A stretch of 63,737 nt of DNA, from assembly GCF_003397705.1 (NCBI RefSeq), contig NZ_QJVB01000006.1:1-63737 (forward strand), written 5' to 3'. The notes beneath the pieces are model-generated. The model made no database searches. It had not been told where the DNA came from and saw only the letters and a list, made by a program, of their open reading frames with translations. The position numbers and the translations under genes were made by a program. This document shows positions 35,837 to 45,550 of the stretch, in pieces. Every line of letters begins with the position of its first letter. Within the stretch, counting starts at the first letter, position 1. The stretch comes from Gardnerella swidsinskii (GTDB taxonomy: Bacteria; Actinomycetota; Actinomycetes; Actinomycetales; Bifidobacteriaceae).

Positions 35837-36401
35837 ATACAATCTTAAAAACGTGTACGCGGCAAAACTAAAAAAAGACGCAGGCGGAAGTTTTAACTAT
35901 GATGCGCCTAAACCTATTCCGGGAGCTGTGAGCATAAGCCTTGATGCGGAAGGTGAATCCTCACCGTTTTACGCTGACGGGATTGTCTACTTCAGGTCGA
36001 CTGCGAACAACGGTTACAGTGGCGACTTGGAAATGGCTCTTATACCTGAATGGTTTAGAACAGAAATATTAAAAGAAAAACTTGATAAAAACGGTGTGCT
36101 GGTAGAAAAAGCAACTACCGGCGAAGCAGAAAAATTCGCACTCCTTTTTGAGTTTGACGGCGATGTTAAAGCAATCCGCCACGTGCTTTACAACTGCTCG
36201 GCTTCCAGACCTTCTATCGCTTCGGAAACCAAGGAAGACACGATAGAACCGGGTACTGAAACACTCTCACTTACGGCTGATCCTAGAGAAGATGGGCTTG
36301 TGAAATCCCGTAGCGGAGATACGACATCTGATGAAATTTACGCTAACTGGTACAAGAGCGTGTACGTTCCTCAAAACACGACAGAGGTTAAACCTAAGTA
36401 A
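35820..36401 (+). CDS. Major tail tube protein
   Basis: This 193-aa tail tube subunit has KVKYNLKNVYAAKL at the start, GDLEMALIPEWF in the centre and LTADPREDGLVKSRSGDTT near the end, as in the phi13-type major tail family. ATG 35820 follows ATGGAGGT. Confidence 0.88.
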   Translation: MGNKVKYNLKNVYAAKLKKDAGGSFNYDAPKPIPGAVSISLDAEGESSPFYADGIVYFRSTANNGYSGDLEMALIPEWFRTEILKEKLDKNGVLVEKATTGEAEKFALLFEFDGDVKAIRHVLYNCSASRPSIASETKEDTIEPGTETLSLTADPREDGLVKSRSGDTTSDEIYANWYKSVYVPQNTTEVKPK

Positions 36402-36415
36402 AAGGAGTTGTGAAT

Positions 36416-36781
36416 ATGATTGAAAAAACAGTAAAAATCGGTGGTAAAGACGTGAAGTTTCGTTCTTCAGCCACTATTCCAAGATTGTATCGTATTAAAT
36501 TCAAGCGTGATATTTTCAAAGACCTGTCAAAATTAGAGCAGTCTTTCAAAAACAACGAGGGTGTTTTTGAAATATCGGATCTTGAAATTTTTGAAAACGT
36601 AGCCTATATCATGGCTTATCACGCGGATAATAGTATTCCAGCGAGTATTGATGAGTGGCTTGACGAGTTTGAAATGTTTTCTATCTACGAGATTCTTCCT
36701 GAAATTCTAGAACTTTGGGGAGCAAACTTGGAAACTGAAGTAAAATCTAAAAAAAATTTAAAACAACAACACGGCAAATGA
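36416..36781 (+). CDS. Tail assembly chaperone, short form (gpG-like)
   Basis: This 121-aa chaperone coats the tape measure during tail assembly. ATG 36416 lies 8 bp after AAAGGAG; GTG 36410 is too close to it. The TTTAAAA heptamer at 36757-36763 near its end allows part of the ribosomes to enter the next frame and make a longer GT-like product. Confidence 0.85.
   Translation: MIEKTVKIGGKDVKFRSSATIPRLYRIKFKRDIFKDLSKLEQSFKNNEGVFEISDLEIFENVAYIMAYHADNSIPASIDEWLDEFEMFSIYEILPEILELWGANLETEVKSKKNLKQQHGK
36757..36763 (+). promoter_or_regulatory. Programmed -1 ribosomal frameshift site
   Basis: T TTA AAA is placed in the zero frame of the short chaperone, preceded by a second slip-prone A AAA AAT. 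After a -1 step the frame reads on through 36942. An in-frame stop in the -1 frame at 36748-36750 lies just upstream of the heptamer, so entry must occur here. Confidence 0.8.
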
Positions 36782-36942
36782 CAACCGCGTTGTTTCTTCT
36801 TAGATGCACAGAAATCGGGATTAGTATTTGCGAACTGGATCTTTTAACTATTGGCATGGTTTTAGACATGTGGACGGAGAAAGCAAACGATAGTGTGAAA
36901 TACGATAAGCTCGCAAGCCAGGCAGAATTCGACAGATTCTAG
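36778..36942 (+). CDS. Tail chaperone extension (T part), read by frameshift
   Basis: This 54-residue frame (MTTALFLLRC ... AEFDRF) overlaps the previous stop as ATGA. It is more likely translated as the extension of the short chaperone after the -1 shift at 36763, giving a product of about 175 residues, as in most long-tailed phages. Independent starts at 36778 cannot be excluded, but no good ribosome site is seen. Confidence 0.75.
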   Translation: MTTALFLLRCTEIGISICELDLLTIGMVLDMWTEKANDSVKYDKLASQAEFDRF

Positions 36943-37029
36943 ACGAAAACCAAACACACATACGCGATATTAAACAGAAAATCTGAATTTTTTCACGCGT
37001 AAATTAAGAAAGAAAAGGGAGGTGAAGTT

Positions 37030-39855
37030 ATGGCAAACAGGATTAAAGGTATTACTGTTGAAATTGGTGGGGATACTACAGGCTTAGATAAGTCTTTACA
37101 ACAGGTGAATTCGACTATTCGCTCAACCGAGCAGTCGCTTCGTGATGTTAATAGGCTTTTGAAACTTGATCCGACAAGCACGCAGCTTTTAAGCCAAAAG
37201 CAGGCTTTTTTGCAGAAAGAAATCCAAGAAACGTCTAATAAGCTTAACGTTTTGAAACAGGCGGATAAGCAGGCTAAAGTACAGTTGGAAAACGGGGAGC
37301 TTGGTAAAGACAAGTATGATGCGTTGCAGCGTGAGATTGTTGAAACCGAGCAGAATCTTAAAAATTTAGAACAGCAGGCAAAGAAAGTCCCTTCAGCATT
37401 AGCAGTTTCTATGAAAGAAACCGGGGATAAAATTAAAAGTGTCGGTGAGAAAACAGCCCAAGTCGGCACAAGCCTATCCACGCATGTTACCGCACCAATT
37501 GTTGGTTTGGGAGCTGCGTCTTTAGCCGCGTTTAACGAAGTTGATGCGGGCATGGATACGATTGTTACTAAAACAGGCGCAACAGGAAAAGCACTGGAGG
37601 GTATGCAAGATAGTATGAAAAATCTTGCTACCAGTATTCCTACTGATTTTCAAACCGCAGGTGCAGCTATCGGCGAGGTGAACACAAGATTCGGTTTAAC
37701 AGGTAAAAGCCTTGAAGACCTGTCAGGCAGGTTTATTAAATTTGCTCAAATTAACAACATGGACGTTTCCACGGCTGTTGATAACACGCAGAAAGTTGTG
37801 GCTGCTTTTGGGCTTAAAGCACAGGACGCCGGGGCTTTACTTGATACGATGAACGCAGTCGGTCAGCGTACCGGTGTCAGCATGGATACGCTTGCTAAAA
37901 CCATGGTTACTAACAGTGCCTCCTTACAGCAGCTTGGGTTTAGCGCATCGGATGCTGCTAATTTCTTGGGCAATGTTGAAATGTCGGGTGCTGACACGTC
38001 ACAGGTTATGACAGCTCTAACTAAAGCATTGGCTGCCGCTACAGCTAAAGGCACGCCTATGAAACAGGCTTTAGAGGATATTCAAAACAGTATGGTGAAT
38101 GCGAAAAGCGACACTGAAGGTTTAAAAGTAGCTTATGAGCTGTTTGGTAAGCGTGCGGGCGCGGCTATTTATCAGGCGTGTAAAAACGGTTCGCTGTCTT
38201 TTGCTGAGCTTGGTACTTCCCTTAAAGATAATGCCGGTAGCGTGGAGAAAACGTTTAACGAAACGCTTGATCCGATAGATAAGTTTAAGACTTCAATGAA
38301 TAGTCTGAAAATCGTGGGAGCAGATCTTGGCAGTTCTCTTGCAACGGTTTTACAGCCTATGCTTGAAAAGTTCGCTTCCTGCATGAAATCTTTAAGCGAA
38401 GCATGGAACGGCCTGTCTCCGGGAATGAAAGATGCGATAGTAAAAATCACGCTTATTGCGGCAACAGTCGGTCCTGTGCTCATTGTGATCGGGAAAATTA
38501 TTAGTGCTGTTGGAACAATCACTTCTGCTCTGGGAGGGTTAATCGGACTTCTTGGAGGAACAGCCACAGCCACTACTGCGGTAGGTGTGGCAGGAGGAGC
38601 CAGTGCTGCAGGAACAGCGGCAGCAGGAACAGCAGCCGGAACAGCGGCTGTAGGGTTTGGAGCGTTAAACGTTTCACTTCTTCCTATTATCGGTATTATT
38701 GCGGCGATTATTGCCGCGGTTGTGGCGATTATTGCGATTATTAAAAACTGGGGTGCTATAAGCGAATGGTTTAAAAACCTGTGGCAGGGTGTTTGCCAGA
38801 GCGTGAGCAGTATTTGGCAAAACATCTCGGAGTTTTTCCAAAACGTGTGGCAAGGCTTAGTTCAGGTTTTTACCGGCGTGTGGGATACGATTAAAAACGT
38901 GCTCATGGTAGCTCTCATGTTTATCGTAGAGCTTATAAAAGGCTATTTTTCGCTTATCACACTACCGTTTAGGTTTATTTGGGAAAACTGTAAAGACGTG
39001 ATTATAGGCGCATGGGATGCGATTAAAACCACGGTAAGCAGCGTGCTTGAAGCCATAAACAGTGTAATAACAAGTGTTATGAACACGATTATGTCGTTTA
39101 TAACAAGCGTGCTAAACACTATAAGCAGCGTGTTTACGAGCGTGTTCAACGCGATTCTAAGTGTTGTAACCTCTGTTTTTAACAGTATAAAAACGGTGTC
39201 TGAAACGATATGGAATGGAATTTGCAGTGTTATAACCAACGTGGTAAACACGGTTAAAAATACGGTTTCTACAGTGTTTAACGCGGTGGCAGGCGTTGTA
39301 AGCAACGTTTTTAACGGTATTAAAAACACGGCCGTATCAATTTGGAATGGTATTAAAAACGCTATCATCACTCCGATTGAAGCGGCGAAAAACAAGGTTA
39401 AAGCGGTAGTTGACGCTATAACAGGCTTTTTTGCAGGTATTAGACTTAGTCTTCCTCATATTAAACTGCCTCATTTTAGTATTAGAGGACACTTCTCACT
39501 CGCACCACCGTCTGTACCGTATCTTGCTATCGACTGGTATAAGAAGGCAATGGATAAGCCGATGCTGTTAAACGGGGCTACTATCTTCGGTGAGAAAAAC
39601 GGGCATTTGCTTGGCGGCGGCGAAAAAGGTCCTGAGGTGATTATGGGGCTTGATGCTTTGCAGAATATGAGTGCGGGAGCAAACACGCAAATGCTTAGTG
39701 TTATGAACCAGATTCTAGCGATTATGGACTCGTATTTCCCACAGTTTTCCAACCAGAGTATTGTGCTTGACTCAGGCGAGCTTGTAGGCGGTATTGTGAG
39801 CAAGATGGATAGTGAGCTTTTTAAGCTTCAAACAAGAAAAACAAGGGGGTGGTAA
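37030..39855 (+). CDS. Tape measure protein
   Basis: This 941-aa tail length protein starts with a coiled-coil region (about residues 5-130) and a TMP domain with helices (about 150-420). A hydrophobic Gly/Ala-rich stretch (about 480-575) follows, then a repeated V/T/S/I-rich helical region (about 610-800) with SVFNAI-like units. ATG 37030 follows GGGAGGTG. It sits right after the chaperone genes. Confidence 0.93.
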   Translation: MANRIKGITVEIGGDTTGLDKSLQQVNSTIRSTEQSLRDVNRLLKLDPTSTQLLSQKQAFLQKEIQETSNKLNVLKQADKQAKVQLENGELGKDKYDALQREIVETEQNLKNLEQQAKKVPSALAVSMKETGDKIKSVGEKTAQVGTSLSTHVTAPIVGLGAASLAAFNEVDAGMDTIVTKTGATGKALEGMQDSMKNLATSIPTDFQTAGAAIGEVNTRFGLTGKSLEDLSGRFIKFAQINNMDVSTAVDNTQKVVAAFGLKAQDAGALLDTMNAVGQRTGVSMDTLAKTMVTNSASLQQLGFSASDAANFLGNVEMSGADTSQVMTALTKALAAATAKGTPMKQALEDIQNSMVNAKSDTEGLKVAYELFGKRAGAAIYQACKNGSLSFAELGTSLKDNAGSVEKTFNETLDPIDKFKTSMNSLKIVGADLGSSLATVLQPMLEKFASCMKSLSEAWNGLSPGMKDAIVKITLIAATVGPVLIVIGKIISAVGTITSALGGLIGLLGGTATATTAVGVAGGASAAGTAAAGTAAGTAAVGFGALNVSLLPIIGIIAAIIAAVVAIIAIIKNWGAISEWFKNLWQGVCQSVSSIWQNISEFFQNVWQGLVQVFTGVWDTIKNVLMVALMFIVELIKGYFSLITLPFRFIWENCKDVIIGAWDAIKTTVSSVLEAINSVITSVMNTIMSFITSVLNTISSVFTSVFNAILSVVTSVFNSIKTVSETIWNGICSVITNVVNTVKNTVSTVFNAVAGVVSNVFNGIKNTAVSIWNGIKNAIITPIEAAKNKVKAVVDAITGFFAGIRLSLPHIKLPHFSIRGHFSLAPPSVPYLAIDWYKKAMDKPMLLNGATIFGEKNGHLLGGGEKGPEVIMGLDALQNMSAGANTQMLSVMNQILAIMDSYFPQFSNQSIVLDSGELVGGIVSKMDSELFKLQTRKTRGW

Positions 39856-39857
39856 AA

Positions 39858-40529
39858 GTGTATGGCATGACAATAAACGGATTGCGCAGTTTTAAGGATT
39901 TAGGCTTAGTTCCAACACTTAAGCCACATGTTAATCTACCATCCCCAAGGTTTAGCTATCTGGAAGTGCCGGGAAGATTGGGAAGTTTTGATCTTACAGA
40001 AAGCTTGGCAGGTGAAGTTTTATACGAGATGCGTGAAGGCAGTTTTGAATTTATTGTCGCGGATAAAGGTGTGTGGCAGAAAGCTTATGAGAGACTTAAA
40101 CGTGATGTTCACGGGCTTAAAACAACACTTGTGCTGGACGCTGAATCTTCCTTTTACTATCAGGGTCGAGTGTGGGTAAGTGATTTTAAATCGGATAAAA
40201 ACTATGAAACGATTACGCTTAACTACAGGCTAAACCCTTATAAGCACAGTGTTTTAGACATGAAAACAGGTGGCGTGTACACGTTAAAAAACGTGCAGGT
40301 TAAAGACGGGAAAGAAATCAGGCTTACCCGTGATTTTGATATGACGCTTATACCTGAATTTACTAATAAAACACTAAACACGCTAAGCGTTGATTTTAAC
40401 GGAAAAACCTACAGCCTAAAACAAGGCGTATCTCGTTTCCCTGAACTTAGAACACGCGAAAATACTATGACGCTTACGTTTCAAGGCACAGGCACACTTG
40501 ATATTTCCTACCTAAGGGGGTGGTTATAA
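39858..40529 (+). CDS. Distal tail protein (Dit-like)
   Basis: This 223-aa baseplate hub protein comes directly after the tape measure. It has the SPP1 Dit-like pattern (YLEVPGRLGSFDLTE, EFIVADKG, LNYRLNPYKHSV). GTG 39858 follows AAGGGGGTGG and the coding region closes two bases before the next TTG start. Confidence 0.85.
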   Translation: MYGMTINGLRSFKDLGLVPTLKPHVNLPSPRFSYLEVPGRLGSFDLTESLAGEVLYEMREGSFEFIVADKGVWQKAYERLKRDVHGLKTTLVLDAESSFYYQGRVWVSDFKSDKNYETITLNYRLNPYKHSVLDMKTGGVYTLKNVQVKDGKEIRLTRDFDMTLIPEFTNKTLNTLSVDFNGKTYSLKQGVSRFPELRTRENTMTLTFQGTGTLDISYLRGWL

Positions 40530-40530
40530 A

Positions 40531-43362
40531 TTGTACAGAATAACTCTTGATGAAACAGCCTTGTATTATCCAGGCGACACTAAGAATGTTCTTCTTGACA
40601 CGACACTTAACATGGAGCTTAACACTGCAGGCACGCTCGTGTTTACCTGCCCGAAAGAAAATCCCTGCTATGAGAAGTTTTTTAACAGAAAATCAGTAGT
40701 GAGCGTGTATCGCAATGAGAAAGAAATTTTTACAGGAGAGGTAAGAGAACAGGAGAAAGACTTAAACCAAAACAAGAAAGTAGTATGCGTAGGCCTTTTA
40801 ACGTATCTTGCAGACAGTATTCAGCCGCAGAAAGAATACCACGATCATACACCTTACCAACTGTTGGAAAAATTCCTAAACATTCATAATGAGCAGGTGG
40901 ATGATAGGAAGAAGATTCATATCGGAAAAGTCAGCGTGACAGATCCCAATAATTCCTTGTACAGGTTCACTAATTTTGAAACCACGCTTGAAGCAATTAT
41001 GGGAAAAATGGTTGATAAGCTGGGCGGATACTTAAAGCTAAGACGAGAAAAAGACGGGCTGCACCTTGATTATCTTCGCTTGGAAGAAATGGGTAAAATG
41101 GTGAAACAGCCGGTTGAGTTTGGTCTTAATATGCTTGATTATACTGAAAACTTATCGGCAGAAGATGTTTCTACAGCGATTATCCCTTTAGGTAAAGAAC
41201 TGGAAAGTGAAAACAGTAAAAACGAGGTTCTTAAAAAATACACGGATATTACAAGCGTTAATAACGGGAAGAATTATCTTGTTTCCACTCAGGCCAAGAG
41301 CGCGTTTGGTTGGGTTTGTAAAGTCGTTAGATGGGATGATGTTGCTGTTCCTGAAAACCTGTTACGTAAAGCCTCTCTTTGGCTTAAAGATAATCAGTTC
41401 GAACAGACAGAGCTTAACTTAAGCGCGGTTGACTTATCCGAGTTTGACCTTGATTTTGAAACTATTGAGTGTGGAGACAGATTAAGGTGCATAGCATCGC
41501 CTTTTGGCATGGATCGGGTATTCCCCGTGATGAGACAGTCTATTCCATTGCAAAAACCCGGTGAGATGAAAATCGTCCTGGGCAGTCAAACCAGACGAAG
41601 CTATGTGCAAAGCTCACATAATTCTGTGCAAAGCCTGCGTGAAGAAAGCCTTGCAACAAGAAAAATAGATAACGAGCGTGTGCAAAGTGAAATCAACAAT
41701 ATTAAAGCACAGATGAACATCACCTCAGGCGGCTACAAGGTAACAGAATATGATGATTCAGGCAGATGGTTAAGAGACCTTTATATGGATACGCCTGATA
41801 AGAATACTGCTACGAAAGTATTACAGGTTAATATGAACGGGATTGGCGGAAGCCATAACGGTTTTGCAGGACCTTACAATACGGCGATTACTTTAGACGG
41901 GCGTGTTTACGGAGATAGGATTATCGGGCATTCGATTGATGCTGAGAAACTTTCAGTTTCTTACACTTCGCAGGTTGAAAAGCAGATTAGTAACGCAAAA
42001 CAGGAAGCTATTTCTGATAGTGATGAGAAGCTTAAAAGCTACTATACGATAAACGAGGTTAACACCAAGTTTTCTGTAACGGATCGAAAGATTGAATCAA
42101 GTGTTGAAACAGTTAATCAGAAACTGGAGCAGAAAAACGGTAACTATTACGGCACGTATACTCCCTACTCTTCTAATGCTCCGGCTAACTCTTGGACAAG
42201 CAGAAGTGAGAAGTTAAATCATGTGGGAGATTTTTTCTTCGATACTCAAACAGGCTACGCCTACAGGTATCGGGTTAGAAGAGACTGTTTAGAGGTTAAG
42301 TTTAACAGTAGTTCTCGTACGGAAAGCGCAAACTATGATTGGGTGGAAGTTTTCTATGAGTCTGAGGGTAAGATTCACGTTTTACCGAAACTTGGCGGTG
42401 CGGACATAGCAGGTAAAAGCATCTTTGTGCCAAGTGATACGTTTTGGCTTTATTTTAGAAGCGATGGTTCAAGCCATGATTATTACGGTTTTAAGATTGA
42501 TGCGATAAGAAAAAGCGGTTCAAGAAAAGAAGTTGAAGATACTTTAGCGGTTTTACCTAACGATGCCGGAAACATAATAGAACTGTCAGGCAGCAATTAT
42601 CCTGAGTCAGAGCATGATCCGTATCAGGATAATACGAGAAAACTCTGGCGGTATACGTCAAATGAGAGTCTTGACAGCTACTTGGAGTTTGACTGGGTTA
42701 GAGTTAGTGATAAAGACATTCAGGCTGCTAAAGATACAGCTGACAGGGCTATATCTAAAGTTTCTATTGTTGAAGACTCGATTACTTCCATGGTGAAAAA
42801 GGGTGAGTTTGGTTCGTTTATGCGGCAAAACTACAACAGTTTTCTGATTGGATTTAACGAGTCAAGCAACTATGTTCAAATCACTGCAGGGCAAATAGGT
42901 CTTTACAACGGGTCGATTGATTCTGATAGTAAGCGTGCCGTATTTGATCAAAACGGTAATCATTTTTATCGTGATGGCTACTATGTGGGAAAAATCGGAA
43001 CGAATCAGTGGAATAAAGACGACTCTCATAAAGGGCTCGTGTTTGACCTCTCTCCTGAAGGAAAGTATATGGCTTTCGCGCAAAAAGAATCATCCTATTC
43101 TAATTCGTATAATACGATGCTTTGTTTTTCACGCTCAGGCAGTATATATGACGAGTATGGCTTGCATTTAGGCTGTAACTTTTATGCCCACGGTTTCAAG
43201 GTTATAAACCCGCAGTGGGAAGGAGGCTTTGGAACTACGGCCACCATTCATTATGTGCAGGTGCTTGATGTGGATGAGTACGGCAAAGTAAGAAGATGGG
43301 GTGAAAACGGGCGCATGGTATTTAAAAACGGTATCCTCATGGACCTGACTTTCTACAGCTAA
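40531..43362 (+). CDS. Tail-associated protein / prophage endopeptidase tail (Tal-like)
   Basis: This 943-aa protein has an N-terminal Tal/gp18-like baseplate domain (about residues 1-360, with GEVREQEKDLNQNKKVVCVG), followed by a coiled linker and several beta-rich C-terminal modules that may contact the receptor. It lies in the order tape measure, Dit, Tal. TTG 40531 follows AAGGGGG. No peptidase residues could be assigned with certainty. Confidence 0.85.
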   Translation: MYRITLDETALYYPGDTKNVLLDTTLNMELNTAGTLVFTCPKENPCYEKFFNRKSVVSVYRNEKEIFTGEVREQEKDLNQNKKVVCVGLLTYLADSIQPQKEYHDHTPYQLLEKFLNIHNEQVDDRKKIHIGKVSVTDPNNSLYRFTNFETTLEAIMGKMVDKLGGYLKLRREKDGLHLDYLRLEEMGKMVKQPVEFGLNMLDYTENLSAEDVSTAIIPLGKELESENSKNEVLKKYTDITSVNNGKNYLVSTQAKSAFGWVCKVVRWDDVAVPENLLRKASLWLKDNQFEQTELNLSAVDLSEFDLDFETIECGDRLRCIASPFGMDRVFPVMRQSIPLQKPGEMKIVLGSQTRRSYVQSSHNSVQSLREESLATRKIDNERVQSEINNIKAQMNITSGGYKVTEYDDSGRWLRDLYMDTPDKNTATKVLQVNMNGIGGSHNGFAGPYNTAITLDGRVYGDRIIGHSIDAEKLSVSYTSQVEKQISNAKQEAISDSDEKLKSYYTINEVNTKFSVTDRKIESSVETVNQKLEQKNGNYYGTYTPYSSNAPANSWTSRSEKLNHVGDFFFDTQTGYAYRYRVRRDCLEVKFNSSSRTESANYDWVEVFYESEGKIHVLPKLGGADIAGKSIFVPSDTFWLYFRSDGSSHDYYGFKIDAIRKSGSRKEVEDTLAVLPNDAGNIIELSGSNYPESEHDPYQDNTRKLWRYTSNESLDSYLEFDWVRVSDKDIQAAKDTADRAISKVSIVEDSITSMVKKGEFGSFMRQNYNSFLIGFNESSNYVQITAGQIGLYNGSIDSDSKRAVFDQNGNHFYRDGYYVGKIGTNQWNKDDSHKGLVFDLSPEGKYMAFAQKESSYSNSYNTMLCFSRSGSIYDEYGLHLGCNFYAHGFKVINPQWEGGFGTTATIHYVQVLDVDEYGKVRRWGENGRMVFKNGILMDLTFYS

Positions 43363-43372
43363 GGAGATGAAT

Positions 43373-43585
43373 ATGGCAGAACTTATTATTAACACAAACG
43401 AGGTTGTGATAAACGAAGGTACTAAAAACAGTGACATAAAAGTCGCTAAAACTGTTGATGAGAGTATGGAAATAGAGCAGTTTATCAGCAACAGTAAGTA
43501 CGCAAAGATGATAGAAGACATCAATCGCAAACTGGATATTCTAATCGAGGAAAAGGAGGTGGAAGATGGAAAAGCCGACCATTAA
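43373..43585 (+). CDS. Small baseplate-region protein, unknown (70 aa)
   Basis: This acidic, helical protein has no recognised domain. ATG 43373 follows AAGGAG by 6 bp. It overlaps the next gene by 20 bp. It is probably structural by position. Confidence 0.65.
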   Translation: MAELIINTNEVVINEGTKNSDIKVAKTVDESMEIEQFISNSKYAKMIEDINRKLDILIEEKEVEDGKADH

Positions 43586-43847
43586 TTATGCGATAGCTAC
43601 ACAGAAGTTTAGAGCGAAGTTAAGCGATGAGATAGTGTCTTTGCAAAAAAGTATCCCTATCCCGACCTATATGGTTGAAGGCATAATCGCGTCAATTTTA
43701 GCTGACATACGCTCAGCGGTGATAGCTGAAAACACGATGGAACATGTTGCTTTTAGTGAGGAAAACACAATGTATTACGAAGAACAGTTAGAAAAACTAA
43801 ACGAGGAAATCCTAAAACTTAAAGCAGAAAAAGAAGAAAAACCATAA
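43566..43847 (+). CDS. Small helical protein, unknown (93 aa)
   Basis: This protein starts MEKPTINYAIATQKF and contains IPIPTYMVEGIIASI and an acidic C-terminal coiled coil (LEKLNEEILKLKAEKEEK). Similar short proteins occur before tail-fibre genes in clostridial phages; no function is known. AAGGAGGTGG precedes the ATG. Confidence 0.65.
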   Translation: MEKPTINYAIATQKFRAKLSDEIVSLQKSIPIPTYMVEGIIASILADIRSAVIAENTMEHVAFSEENTMYYEEQLEKLNEEILKLKAEKEEKP

Positions 43848-43860
43848 GGAGGAAAGCCTT

Positions 43861-44157
43861 ATGTATAGAGGAACAACACCTACAAACGTGTTCAGGACAG
43901 ATGTGGATTTAGAAAACGCATCTGTCCTTTTTGTTAGCTATAAGCAAAACGGAAAAGTTGTTTTAGAAAAAAGCTTAGAGGATGTGAGTGTTAAAAAGAC
44001 GCTTGTAACAGTCAATCTCACGCAGAAAGAAACACTTTTGTTTCAAGACGGTATTGTCACGATTCAAATCAGAGCCAAGTTTCCCGACAACACGGCTATC
44101 GCTTCAAATCTGATACGAACAACAGCTGAAGAAATAGTAAAGGACGGTGAGATTTAA
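43861..44157 (+). CDS. Baseplate/fibre-associated beta protein, unknown (98 aa)
   Basis: This beta-rich 98-aa protein (MYRGTTPTNVF) has the look of small proteins that cap or attach receptor-binding fibres. It has a good AAGGAGG site and overlaps the next ATG by one base. No enzyme motif is present. Confidence 0.7.
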   Translation: MYRGTTPTNVFRTDVDLENASVLFVSYKQNGKVVLEKSLEDVSVKKTLVTVNLTQKETLLFQDGIVTIQIRAKFPDNTAIASNLIRTTAEEIVKDGEI

Positions 44158-44369
44158 TGGCAGAACTACAGGCAAGTTTTAAACACAATACAGATATGAG
44201 TGCATCTTTTGAAAGCATCATAAAAGTAACAGGCGAAGAAACAACGGATTACAACAGGCTTACTAACCTGCCGAAAATTAACCAAGTAAAGCTTATAGGC
44301 AATAAAACGCTTTTAGAGCTGGGACTTTGCTCTATCAGCAATATCGAACTCGAAGAACTACTTAAATAA
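44157..44369 (+). CDS. Small fibre-region protein, unknown (70 aa)
   Basis: This 70-residue protein has YNRLTNLPKINQVKLIGNKT, a segment often found in tail-fibre tips of clostridial phages. It is translationally coupled to the gene before it. Confidence 0.65.
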   Translation: MAELQASFKHNTDMSASFESIIKVTGEETTDYNRLTNLPKINQVKLIGNKTLLELGLCSISNIELEELLK

Positions 44370-44383
44370 GGAAGGAAATTATT

Positions 44384-44977
44384 ATGCAAACCAAATTTTT
44401 AGACAATAACGGACTTTTATACGTTTGGAAGAAAATCAAGGAAAGCTTTGTGAAAAAAGAAGAGCTGACAAAAGCCTTGGAAACAGTGCCGAAGAAAGTT
44501 GCGGATTTAAGTGATGCGGCAAACTATGCGCAAGTATCTTCAGTGCCAACCAAGGTGGAAAACCTGCTGGATGCGTCAGAATACGCGAAGAAAACTGACA
44601 TCGTGACAAACGTAGAAAATCTTCAAGGCATTGACGCGTATGCGAAAACAAGCGCGTTACCGACAAAAGTAGAACAGCTGGAAGACGCAGCGAATTATGT
44701 GAAAAAGACAGACCTTACTGAAGAGGTAAAACATCTTATCGGCAACATTCAATCAATTGATTTTAAGGTGGTTGACAGCCTGCCTCAGACAGGTGATAAG
44801 GCAACAATCTATCTTATAAGCGATAACAAGGGCGAAAACGATGCGTATGATGAATACATTTATGTAAACGACAGGTTTGAAAAAATCGGTACAACATCAG
44901 TTGATTTAAGCGACTATGTGAAAAAAGAAGATGTTAAAAGTATCAGCAATGAAGAAATCGATGCACTGTTTGTGTAG
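44384..44977 (+). CDS. Tail fibre protein with 19-residue repeats
   Basis: This 197-aa protein has four to five imperfect repeats of about 19 residues between residues 33 and 118 (VPTKVENLLDASEYAKKTD type), probably a trimeric fibre shaft. A C-terminal part with YLISDNKGENDAYDEYIYV resembles fibre tip domains. The repeats make it a likely site of length variation between related phages. Confidence 0.75.
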   Translation: MQTKFLDNNGLLYVWKKIKESFVKKEELTKALETVPKKVADLSDAANYAQVSSVPTKVENLLDASEYAKKTDIVTNVENLQGIDAYAKTSALPTKVEQLEDAANYVKKTDLTEEVKHLIGNIQSIDFKVVDSLPQTGDKATIYLISDNKGENDAYDEYIYVNDRFEKIGTTSVDLSDYVKKEDVKSISNEEIDALFV

Positions 44978-44986
44978 GTGAAGCTT

Positions 44987-45550
44987 ATGACAGACAGGTT
45001 TTTAGGCAAAGAAGGTTTACTTAGGCTGATAGAAAAACTGAAAGGAAAATTTGCCACACTGGACAGTCCTGCTTTTACGGGAAAACCGACTGTTCAAACA
45101 CCAAACTATATACCGGACACCAGAGGAAAAGAAATCGTTAACCGTGAATACGTGGATTTCGTAACAAAGCTGTTGATACATCAGGAAATGCCTAAGCTCC
45201 CTAAGCAGTTCAAATGGGTTATTACACCTGATTCTTGGCAGGAAGTACTAGATGGTTATGTGTATGGCTTTTTTTACGAAAAATATTACAAGCCACATAA
45301 AGAACAGTACTCCAACAATGCGCAGGAACAGAATGTAGCACTTGATATAAAAATCGACTTTGAAAGACTTCCGTCTATGAGGTTTTATGGCATGGGAGAT
45401 ATTAAGGAGGTTTGCAAACTAACTATGGCAATCGGCAGTGATTGGCGGATTTACTGTTATGGGGATAAACCTTCAAACGAAATACCGGTAATTATTACAT
45501 TTATGCAGGTAGAAGATGTAACTGATCTTATTAAGGAGGCGGTAGAATGA
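44987..45550 (+). CDS. Fibre/baseplate protein, unknown (187 aa)
   Basis: This protein begins MTDRFLGKEGLLRLIEKLKGK, similar in style to fibre proteins that start with a trimerising helix, and ends just before the holin gene. I use ATG 44987; a GTG at 44978 is the alternative. By position it may bind the receptor. It has no signal peptide. Confidence 0.65.
   Translation: MTDRFLGKEGLLRLIEKLKGKFATLDSPAFTGKPTVQTPNYIPDTRGKEIVNREYVDFVTKLLIHQEMPKLPKQFKWVITPDSWQEVLDGYVYGFFYEKYYKPHKEQYSNNAQEQNVALDIKIDFERLPSMRFYGMGDIKEVCKLTMAIGSDWRIYCYGDKPSNEIPVIITFMQVEDVTDLIKEAVE

Noticed and set aside
36778..36942. Independent tail gene with its own start
   Set aside because: No ribosome site, and the -1 heptamer gives a better explanation; kept as an extension.
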